This document shows, in pieces, positions 14,034-21,428 of a stretch of 29,962 nt of DNA. The stretch is from NCBI GenBank assembly GCA_023390905.1, contig JAEWBY010000102.1, forward strand, positions 1-29,962, in the 5' to 3' direction. The position numbers and the translations under genes are program-made. This DNA is from Pseudomonadota bacterium (GTDB lineage: Bacteria; Pseudomonadota; Gammaproteobacteria; Xanthomonadales; Xanthomonadaceae). Within the stretch, counting starts at the first letter, position 1. The number at the start of each line of letters is the position of its first letter. The notes under the pieces are model-generated. The model searched no databases. It saw only the letters and a list, made by a program, of their open reading frames with translations, and was not told the DNA's origin.

Positions 14034-15983
14034 ATGACCCTGCACCTGACCTCACTCGAAGACGCGGTTGATCTCATTCTGAAACGTGTTCCCGGTGCGC
14101 TGCGCATGGGCGCGCCGCTGGGCATCGGCAAGCCGAACCGGCTGCTCAATCTGCTGTACGCGCGGTTGAAGGACGATGCGGCGCGGCCGTGGTTTCTCTA
14201 TACCGCGCTGTCACTGGATCCGCCGGGCGGCGGCGCGGGACTGGAAGCGCGTTTTCTCGGTCCGTTCCTCGCCCGCCACTTCGGCGAGGATCATCCGCGC
14301 CTGGCCTACGTGCAGGCGATGAAGCGTGATGCGTTGCCGCCGCACATCCAGGTGGAAGAGTTCTACATGCAGTCCGGCGCGCTGATGGGCTCGGCGCAAG
14401 CGCAGCGTCATTACGCCAGCCTCAATTACACGATGGTCGCGCGCGCGCTCGGCGAACGCGAAATCAACGTCATCGTGCAGAAGGTCGCACGCGAGCCCGA
14501 TGGCGGCCGCAGGCTCTCGCTCTCGTGCAACAACGATCTGACCCAGGACGCGGTCGACGCGGTGATCGCGCGCGGCTTGCCGCGCCCGCTGTTGATCGCC
14601 GAGATCGATCCGGAACTGCCGTGGCTGGGTGGAACCGCCGCGGTGGACGAGGACTATTTCGATGCCGTGGTGACGCCACCTGGCCCGTATCCGAAATTGT
14701 TCGGCCTGCCGCGCCAGCCGGTGGCCGATGCCGAGTACGCGATCGGTCTGTACGCAAGCACGCTGGTGCGCGATGGCGGCACGTTGCAGATCGGCATCGG
14801 TGCGCTGGCCGATGCACTGTGCCATGCGCTCGTGCTGCGGCACACGGACAACGCGACCTATCGGCGCGTGCTCGCCGCACTGGACCCGGAGCTGGAAACC
14901 CATCCTGCCGTACTCGAAAGCGGCGGACTGGACCCGTTTGTGATCGGCCTGTACGGCTGCAGCGAAATGATCAACGAGGGCTTCAAGCGGCTGGTCGAAA
15001 CCGGCGTAATCCGCCGCAAGGTGGTCGATGACGAAGCGCTGATGCGGCGCATCCAGGACGGCACGGCCAATCTGGGTGACCAGGCGCGCCTGCAACGCGA
15101 TGGCGAATACCTGCACGGCGCGTTCTATCTCGGTTCTCCGGAATTCTACGAGTGGTTGCGGCAACTGCCCGAGGACGAACGCCGGGGCATCGGCATGCGC
15201 CGCATCGGCAGCATCAACCAGCTTTATGGCGGGAATGAATCGCTCGAACGCATCCAGCGCCGTGATGCGCGTTTCTTCAACTCCTGCATGATGGTCACCG
15301 CACTGGGCGCCGCGGTCTCCGACGGCCTGGAGGATGGCCGCGTGGTCTCGGGCGTGGGCGGCCAGTACAACTTCGTGGCGATGTCGCACGCGCTCGACGA
15401 TGCGCGTTCGGCGATCATGTTCCGCGCCGTGCGCGAGGCCGCCGGCAAGACCGAATCCAACGTCCGCTGGAACTACGGTCACACCACCATCCCGCGCCAC
15501 CTGCGCGATCTCTACATCAACGAATACGGCATCGCCGACTTATATGCACGCAACGACGAGGATTGCGTGATCGCGATGGCATCGATCACCGATGCGCGCT
15601 TCCAGTCGGATCTGCTCGACGCGGCGAAGCGGTCGCGGAAACTGCGTGCCGATTTCCAGGCGCCCGCACACTGGTCACGCAACACGCCCGCGCAGCTGTC
15701 TGCACGCCTGCGCGAATTCCGCCGCGACGGCACCCTGCCGGACTATCCGCTGGGCAGCGACTTCACGCCGGTGGAACAGCGGCTGGCAAAAGCGCTGGGC
15801 TGGCTGCGCGAACGCACCGCGACGCGCGGCGGAAAAATCGCCACGGTGCTCAAGGCGCTGGGCGCGCGCAGCCGTGACCGCGAAGCGATGACGCGGATGG
15901 ATCTGGATTCGCCGAAGTCGCTCGCAGAAACGCTGGAGGCACGGCTGGTGGCATTGGCGCTGGAGCAGACGGGTTCCCTGTAG
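14034..15983 (+). CDS. Acetyl-CoA hydrolase/transferase family protein, long form
   Basis: A 649-residue member of the acetyl-CoA hydrolase/CoA-transferase family, cytoplasmic. A glycine-rich GTLQIGIGALADAL segment (about 249-262) and CSEMINEG (E311) resemble the region holding the catalytic glutamate of acetate and 4-hydroxybutyrate CoA-transferases, which suggests transferase rather than simple hydrolase chemistry. VSGVGGQYNFVAMSHAL matches the conserved C-terminal CoA-binding loop, where most relatives have GGQ.DF. The protein is over 100 residues longer than the about 500-residue AarC/Ach1 forms, with inserted segments around 320-400 and a C-terminal extension. It follows modC after 41 bp on the same strand; the start lacks a clear ribosome-binding site. 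The CoA acceptor is unknown. Confidence 0.85.
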   Translation: MTLHLTSLEDAVDLILKRVPGALRMGAPLGIGKPNRLLNLLYARLKDDAARPWFLYTALSLDPPGGGAGLEARFLGPFLARHFGEDHPRLAYVQAMKRDALPPHIQVEEFYMQSGALMGSAQAQRHYASLNYTMVARALGEREINVIVQKVAREPDGGRRLSLSCNNDLTQDAVDAVIARGLPRPLLIAEIDPELPWLGGTAAVDEDYFDAVVTPPGPYPKLFGLPRQPVADAEYAIGLYASTLVRDGGTLQIGIGALADALCHALVLRHTDNATYRRVLAALDPELETHPAVLESGGLDPFVIGLYGCSEMINEGFKRLVETGVIRRKVVDDEALMRRIQDGTANLGDQARLQRDGEYLHGAFYLGSPEFYEWLRQLPEDERRGIGMRRIGSINQLYGGNESLERIQRRDARFFNSCMMVTALGAAVSDGLEDGRVVSGVGGQYNFVAMSHALDDARSAIMFRAVREAAGKTESNVRWNYGHTTIPRHLRDLYINEYGIADLYARNDEDCVIAMASITDARFQSDLLDAAKRSRKLRADFQAPAHWSRNTPAQLSARLREFRRDGTLPDYPLGSDFTPVEQRLAKALGWLRERTATRGGKIATVLKALGARSRDREAMTRMDLDSPKSLAETLEARLVALALEQTGSL

Positions 15984-16112
15984 GGCGCTGAGCCACGATA
16001 CACCGTTTCACCGGTTCCTGATCCAGCAACGGTCGCCCGGCCGGCTCCTGCGAAATCCGCCATGGGGCTCAGCCCATGCGCGTTCCGGGCGCATCCTGCT
16101 GCACGCGGCACG

Positions 16113-16136
16113 AAAAAAGCCGGCGTTCGCTTTTTT
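16113..16136. terminator. Bidirectional terminator between convergent genes
   Basis: AAAAAAGC and GCTTTTTT pair as a perfect 8-bp stem around an eight-base loop. Both strands end in six T, so it can stop transcription of tkt (minus strand, stop codon 16 bp away) and of the acetyl-CoA hydrolase gene (plus strand, 130 bp away). The GC part of the stem is only two pairs, so strength is uncertain. A second small hairpin, CATGGG/CCCATG, lies at 16061-16078. Confidence 0.65.
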
Positions 16137-16151
16137 GCAGCAACGGGATGA

Positions 16152-18149
16152 TCAGCCCAGCGACTTCGCCGCTTCGATCACCTTCTCCACGGTGATGCCG
16201 AAATGCTTGTACAGCGCTTCGGCCGGTGCGGAGGCGCCGAAGGTTTCCATGCCGATGACTGCGCCGTCCAGGCCCACGTACTTGCGCCAGAAATCGCTGA
16301 TGCCCGCTTCGATCGCCACGCGCTTGCGCACCGACTTCGGCAGCACGGTATCGCGGTACTCGGCCGACTGGCGATCGAACACGTCGGTGGACGGCATCGA
16401 CACCACGCGCGTGCGGATGCCTTCGGCATCGAGCGCGGTCTTGGCCTGCGTGGCGAGTCCGACTTCCGAACCGGTGGCGATCAGGATCACGTCCGGCGCG
16501 CCTTCGGCATCGGCGAGGATGTAGCCACCGCGCGCGATGTCCGCCACCTGCGCTTCGCTGCGCGGCTGGTGCGGCAGGTTCTGGCGCGAGAACACCAGGC
16601 AGCTCGGACCTTCGCGACGCGTGATCGCGGCCTTCCACGACACTGCCGATTCCACGGCATCGCACGGGCGCCACACGTCGTTGTTCGGAATGTAGCGCAG
16701 CGAAGCCAGATGCTCGATCGGCTGGTGGGTCGGGCCGTCCTCGCCCAGGCCGATCGAATCGTGCGTGTAGACGTGGATGCTGTGGGCCGGAATCAGCGCG
16801 CTCATGCGCACCGCGTTGCGCGCGTAATCGCTGAACACCAGGAAGGTCGCATCGAACGGCACGAAGCCACCATGCAGCGCGATGCCGTTGCTGATCGCGC
16901 TCATGCCGAACTCGCGCACGCCGTAATAGACATAGTTGGCGTTCGGATCATCGGTGGCGACGCTTTTGCTGGCTTTCCACAGCGTCAGGTTGGAATGCGC
17001 CAGATCCGCCGATCCGCCGATCAGTTCCGGCAGCAGCGGCGCGAAGGCTTCGATCGCCATCTGCGAGGCCTTGCGCGAGGCGACGACCGGACCTTCGGCC
17101 TGCAATCTGGCGATGTAGGCATCGGCCTCGGCGATGAAACCGGCGGGCAGTTCACCGCGGCTGCGGCGTTGCAGTTCTTCGGCCTGTTCCGGGAAGGCAG
17201 CGGCGTACTGCTCGAAACGCTGGTTCCATTCGTTCTCGCGCACGCCACCGCGCTGTTGCGCATTCCACGCGTCGTAGATCGGCTGCGGCACTTCGAACGC
17301 TCCGTTCGTCCAGCCCAGCGCCTGCCGCGTGGCTTCGAGCTCTTCCTTGCCCAGCGGCGCGCCGTGCGAGGACTCCTTGCCCGCCTTGTTGGGCGAACCG
17401 AAACCGATCGTCGTGCGGCAGCAGATCAGCACCGGCTTGTCGGACTTCAGCGCGGTTTCGATCGCGGCCTTGATCTCGATCGGATCATGGCCGTTGACGT
17501 TCCGCACGACCTGCCAGCCGTAGGCTTCGAAACGCGCCGGCGTGTTGTCGGTGAACCAGCCCTCGGTGTTGCCGTCGATGGAGATGTGGTTGTCATCCCA
17601 GAAGCACACCAGCTTGTTCAAGGCCCAGGTGCCGGCCAGCGAGGCGGCTTCGTGCGAAATGCCTTCCATCAGGCAGCCGTCGCCCATGAATACCCAGGTG
17701 CGGTGATCGACGATATCGTGGCCGGGACGGTTGAAGCGCTGCGCAAGCAGCTTCTCCGCCAGCGCGAAACCGACCGCATTGGCGAAGCCCTGGCCGAGCG
17801 GACCGGTGGTGGTTTCCACGCCCGGGGTTTCGTGGCGTTCGGGATGACCGGCGGTCTTGCTGTGCAACTGGCGGAAGCGCTTGAGTTCATCCAGCGGCAG
17901 GTCATAGCCGCTCAGGTGCAGCAGCGCGTACTGCAGCATCGAGCCGTGGCCGTTGGACAGGATGAAACGATCGCGGTTGAGCCAGTGCGGATTGCGCGGG
18001 TTGTGGCTCAGATAATCATTCCAGAGCACTTCGGCGATGTCGGCCATGCCCATCGGCATGCCGGGGTGGCCGGACTTGGCGGCCTCGACTGCATCGGCGG
18101 CGAGAAAACGGATGGCGTTGGCGAGCTGGCGGCGGTTGGGCGTCGTCAT
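16152..18149 (-). CDS. tkt: Transketolase
   Basis: Thiamine-diphosphate enzyme moving two-carbon units between sugar phosphates in the non-oxidative pentose phosphate pathway, feeding glyceraldehyde-3-phosphate and fructose-6-phosphate into glycolysis. 665 residues, normal length. The start MTTPNRRQLANAIRFLAADAV matches family N-termini; 26 in-frame upstream residues are not family-like and cover the promoter region. Landmarks are KSGHPGMPMG, the ThDP motif MGDGCLMEG with downstream WDDNHIS, GPLGQGFANAVG, DSIGLGEDGPTHQPIEH (catalytic acid region) and the C-terminal VIGMETFGASAPAEALYKHFGIT. It lies on the same strand as gap, pgk, pyk and fba but is separated from gap by the oppositely oriented ompW-to-CoA-transferase block. 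Confidence 0.97.
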   Translation of the reverse strand: MTTPNRRQLANAIRFLAADAVEAAKSGHPGMPMGMADIAEVLWNDYLSHNPRNPHWLNRDRFILSNGHGSMLQYALLHLSGYDLPLDELKRFRQLHSKTAGHPERHETPGVETTTGPLGQGFANAVGFALAEKLLAQRFNRPGHDIVDHRTWVFMGDGCLMEGISHEAASLAGTWALNKLVCFWDDNHISIDGNTEGWFTDNTPARFEAYGWQVVRNVNGHDPIEIKAAIETALKSDKPVLICCRTTIGFGSPNKAGKESSHGAPLGKEELEATRQALGWTNGAFEVPQPIYDAWNAQQRGGVRENEWNQRFEQYAAAFPEQAEELQRRSRGELPAGFIAEADAYIARLQAEGPVVASRKASQMAIEAFAPLLPELIGGSADLAHSNLTLWKASKSVATDDPNANYVYYGVREFGMSAISNGIALHGGFVPFDATFLVFSDYARNAVRMSALIPAHSIHVYTHDSIGLGEDGPTHQPIEHLASLRYIPNNDVWRPCDAVESAVSWKAAITRREGPSCLVFSRQNLPHQPRSEAQVADIARGGYILADAEGAPDVILIATGSEVGLATQAKTALDAEGIRTRVVSMPSTDVFDRQSAEYRDTVLPKSVRKRVAIEAGISDFWRKYVGLDGAVIGMETFGASAPAEALYKHFGITVEKVIEAAKSLG

Positions 18150-18192
18150 GGGGTCCACGGTTCGGAAGGGGCGCGTCGGAATGCAGCTCGCC

Positions 18193-18221
18193 ATTGTCCC
18201 ACGGACGGCAAGCGGACCAAA
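18193..18221 (-). promoter_or_regulatory. Possible promoter of tkt
   Basis: On the minus strand GACAAT (18198-18193) lies 43 bases before the tkt ATG, with TTTGGT 17 bases further upstream as a weak -35 candidate. The -10 hexamer is identical to that proposed for pgk. Only the -10 is reasonably convincing. Confidence 0.3.
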
Positions 18222-18326
18222 ACGCAACGACGCGCCAATGCGCCGCGATCGTGCAGTTTCAGTGACTTAGCGCAGGGTGGCGCTCGCGCCCGCCATCGAC
18301 CGGCTGCGCGGATTCGGCCGCGCGGC

Positions 18327-19712
18327 TCAGGCCGTCGTTCCGGCCGGCGGATCCTCTTCGCCCTTGGACACCATCGCCGCGATCGCGATGTCACCGGTGA
18401 CGTTCAGGGTGGTGCGGCACATGTCGAGGAAATGATTGACGCCCAGGATCAGGCCGATGCCCTGCGGCGGCACGCCGACCATGCCGCAGATCATCGCCAC
18501 CACCGGCAGCGAACCGGAAGGCACGCCGGCGGTGCCGATCCCGCCGAGGATGCACACCAGCATCACCAGCACCTGCTGCCACAGGCTCAGATCGACGCCG
18601 AAGAACTGGGCCAGGAAGATCACCGTGACGCCTTCGAACAGCGCGGTACCGTTCTGGTTGGCGGTCGCGCCGACGGTCAGCACGAAGCGCGAGATGCGGC
18701 GCGGCAGCCCGAGCTTCTCTTCGGCCACGCGCAGCGACGTCGGCAGCGTCGCGTTGCTGGAGGCGGTGGAGAACGCCAGCACCATCGCTTCCTGCGTGCC
18801 CTTGAAGAAGGCCAGCGGCGAATAGCCGCCGATCGCGCGCAACGCAATCGAATAGACGACGAACAGATGCAGCGCCAGCGCCAGCACGACCACGCCGACG
18901 TAGCTGGCCAGCTTGAGCAACAGATCCCAGCCGAACACCGCGGCCAGGTTGAACATGAAGCAGAACACCGCATACGGCGCCAGGCGGATGACCAGGCCGA
19001 TGAGCGTCATCGACACATCGAACAGGCCCTGGATGCCCTCGCGCAGCGTGTCGGTGGCCTTGCCCGGCGTGAGCACCATGCCGATGCCGAGCATCAGCGC
19101 GAAGAACATCACCGCCAGGATCGTGTTGTCGGCCGCGGCCCGGATCACGTTGTCCGGCACGATCGACAGCAGCATGTTCAGCCCGCTGGGCTGTTCGTGC
19201 ACGCTGGCGACGATCGTGCTGGCGCGCTGCGCGCCTTCATCGAGCAGTTGCTGCGCGGTCGCGCGATCGATGCCCACGCCCGGCTGCAGCCAGTTCACCA
19301 GCAGCAACCCCAGCACCACCGCGATCGAGGACATCAGCACCGTGTAACCGAGCGTGCGCCAGCCGACGCGCCCGAACGCGCGAATGTCGCCCATTTCCGA
19401 CACGCCGACCACCAGCGCCGAAAACAGCAGCGGCACGACCAGCATGAAGATCAGATTGAGGAACAACTGGCCAATCGGATCGGTGATGTACTTGGTGATC
19501 ACGTGCACCCATGACAGGCACTGCCAGGGCAGATCGGCGCCAGCGGCGGCGACGCACTGCGCCGCGCCCGGGCCCGCCATGCTGCGCTCGCCCAGTCCGG
19601 TGGCGTAGACCAGCAGACCCAGGCCCAGTCCGGCGAGGAAACCGATCGCCATCTTCCAGTGCAGCGGGAGCGGGGTCTTGCCGGTCGAAGCGTCGGTCAT
19701 GTGCGCGGCCAT
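18327..19712 (-). CDS. Dicarboxylate/amino acid:cation symporter (SDF/DAACS family)
   Basis: A 461-residue inner-membrane secondary transporter of the glutamate/dicarboxylate symporter family (GltP, DctA, eukaryotic EAATs). It shows the usual eight-helix plus two re-entrant hairpin pattern: serine-rich tip FSTASSNATLPTS (HP1), TANQNGTALFEG (TM7), GTAGVPSGSLPVV (HP2) and GVNHFLDMCRTTLNVTGD (TM8), which keeps the substrate-binding D, RT, N and D. The cation-site NMDGT motif reads NQNGT and the first Asp of the TM8 motif is Asn. A large loop after TM3 with VHEQPSG is also seen. Arg in TM8 favours an acidic substrate. Start may be here or at M5 (19700); neither has a clear ribosome-binding site. 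It follows the Bat operon after 57 bp. Confidence 0.9.
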   Translation of the reverse strand: MAAHMTDASTGKTPLPLHWKMAIGFLAGLGLGLLVYATGLGERSMAGPGAAQCVAAAGADLPWQCLSWVHVITKYITDPIGQLFLNLIFMLVVPLLFSALVVGVSEMGDIRAFGRVGWRTLGYTVLMSSIAVVLGLLLVNWLQPGVGIDRATAQQLLDEGAQRASTIVASVHEQPSGLNMLLSIVPDNVIRAAADNTILAVMFFALMLGIGMVLTPGKATDTLREGIQGLFDVSMTLIGLVIRLAPYAVFCFMFNLAAVFGWDLLLKLASYVGVVVLALALHLFVVYSIALRAIGGYSPLAFFKGTQEAMVLAFSTASSNATLPTSLRVAEEKLGLPRRISRFVLTVGATANQNGTALFEGVTVIFLAQFFGVDLSLWQQVLVMLVCILGGIGTAGVPSGSLPVVAMICGMVGVPPQGIGLILGVNHFLDMCRTTLNVTGDIAIAAMVSKGEEDPPAGTTA

Positions 19713-19769
19713 CGGAACGAAGCGCGCAGCTTAGCAAACCCCGTCGGGGCGGCCGTTGTGCAGCGCGTG

Positions 19770-21428
19770 CTATGCCGATGGATACAGCGGCGGCAGCGGT
19801 TGCTTCGCCGCCGGGACCGAATCGCGCCAGCGCGGTCCATCGGCGAACGCACGCCGCAATGCGGCGCGGGCGGCTGCGCCATCGCCATCGGCCCAGCGCG
19901 CGCGCCGCAGTGCGTCCAGCGCATCGCGTTGCGCCGGTGGATCGAGACGAGCGATCAATGCATCGAGATCGCGCACCGGAGGTTCGGCCAGTCCGAGCAG
20001 CGCATCGGCCACGTCATCCAGGCTGCCGGTGTCGAGTGCACGCTTCAGATCCGGCCGTGCACGCGGGGTGGACGGATGCGTCCGTGCCGTCTGCGCTGTG
20101 GCGACAGGCGCGCGCCGGCGCACCGCCCACAGGAGCGTCAGCAACCACAACCCGGCGAACCCCACCGCCAGCCAGCGCCAGATGCCCGCGGCCGGCTGCA
20201 TCGCGATCGGCGTGATCGCATCGCCTGTCGATGCAGGCGTGGCCTGCGCGGCATCGGCGTCCGCTACGGATGCGGGTGTCGCCACACTGCCCGGCCCCAC
20301 CTGCAACGGCAGATCCGGCAGGCTCGCCACGCGTGCCTGCCCGCTGCGCACGTCCCACCACGGAATCCGCAATCCGGTGAGTACCAGCGAACCGGCGCGA
20401 TCGGGCACCACGGCGTAGCGCTGAGTCCATTTCACCTGCGGCGTGCCGTTGACGAAGCTCTCGTCGTACTGCACCGGCTCGGCGAAGACCTGCGCACCGT
20501 CCATGGCCGGCGCGCCGATCTGCGGCAATTGCGCCTGCGTCGCACCCAGCGCCACGCCTTCGATCGTCACCATCGCCGATGCACCCGCGGCCACCGACGA
20601 GGGTGCGCCGACATATCGCAGGCGCAGATCGCGCAGCGGCAGCCACGGCTGCGGGGCGCCGGCGGGTTGTGGTCGCACGTCGATGGTGCGCGAGGGGCCG
20701 ACGGCGCGCATCTCGGGCCGCGCGCCACCCATCAGATCATCGAACCATCCTCCCGCGCCGCGTCCGCTGAAACGCGGGCCCGGCAACGTCAGTGCACCGC
20801 TGCGCTCGGGCACCAGCAGGAAGCGGCGCTCGACCAGGTTGTAGCGCCGCCCGTTGATCTCGCGGCTGCCCTGCGCATCCTCGCCAATCTTCTGCATCAG
20901 CGCGCCATCGGGCGCATCGAGCGTCAGTTCACCGGAGATCAACGGCACGGCGTAGAACAGTCGCAGGGTCACACCCACGCTCTGCTGCACGTAGGGATGC
21001 GTTTCATCGAGTTCGGTTTCGAGGAAGATGTCGGCGTTGTTCGCCCGGCTGCCCGTCGGCGGCGCCGCGCGCACGGTCAGTGCAATCGGCGCGCTGCGCT
21101 GGTTGCCGATCTGCAGGGCGGGAATGACCAGTTCGCCCGCGCGCTTGGGTTCGATCACCAGTTCATGGACATTGGAACTGCTCGATTGTCCGTTGACGAT
21201 CTGCACGCTGCGACGGCTGGTCTGATCCAGCAACCGGAAATCGGCCATCAGCGGCGTCAGATCCGGTGCGGACGCCTGCGCAGACGCCAGCGTGAGCGTG
21301 AGCGAGTCGCCGAGATCGACCGGATTGCGATCGATGCGCGCCTGCACCTGCGCCAGCAGCGGCCAGGCCATGCACAGGCCGAACACCAGTGCGACCGTGC
21401 GCCAGATGGATGCGATGCGTCGGGTCAT
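19770..21428 (-). CDS. batD: BatD-like periplasmic/membrane protein
   Basis: A 552-residue protein of the BatD (oxygen tolerance) family. After a basic start, the signal segment TVALVFGLCMAWPLLAQ is followed by about 400 residues of periplasmic beta-rich sequence (VQARIDRNPVDLGDSLTLTL, repeated immunoglobulin-like strands). One membrane helix (WRWLAVGFAGLWLLTLLWAVRRR, about residues 425-447) leads into a cytoplasmic alpha-helical Arg/Ala-rich tail. Its ATG overlaps the end of the batB/C gene by four bases, so it is the last gene of the moxR-Bat unit. Family members are thought to work with VWA proteins at the envelope; no enzymatic activity is known. Assignment is from layout and operon position. 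Confidence 0.82.
   Translation of the reverse strand: MTRRIASIWRTVALVFGLCMAWPLLAQVQARIDRNPVDLGDSLTLTLASAQASAPDLTPLMADFRLLDQTSRRSVQIVNGQSSSSNVHELVIEPKRAGELVIPALQIGNQRSAPIALTVRAAPPTGSRANNADIFLETELDETHPYVQQSVGVTLRLFYAVPLISGELTLDAPDGALMQKIGEDAQGSREINGRRYNLVERRFLLVPERSGALTLPGPRFSGRGAGGWFDDLMGGARPEMRAVGPSRTIDVRPQPAGAPQPWLPLRDLRLRYVGAPSSVAAGASAMVTIEGVALGATQAQLPQIGAPAMDGAQVFAEPVQYDESFVNGTPQVKWTQRYAVVPDRAGSLVLTGLRIPWWDVRSGQARVASLPDLPLQVGPGSVATPASVADADAAQATPASTGDAITPIAMQPAAGIWRWLAVGFAGLWLLTLLWAVRRRAPVATAQTARTHPSTPRARPDLKRALDTGSLDDVADALLGLAEPPVRDLDALIARLDPPAQRDALDALRRARWADGDGAAARAALRRAFADGPRWRDSVPAAKQPLPPLYPSA

Noticed and set aside
14211..15500. 429-residue minus-strand open frame inside the CoA-transferase gene
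   Set aside because: Fully inside a gene with conserved motifs on the other strand; composition is that of a shadow frame.
16203..19514. 1103-residue plus-strand open frame across tkt and the symporter
   Set aside because: Antisense to two well-recognised genes, His/Gln/Arg-rich low-complexity composition, no motif. A GC artefact despite its length.
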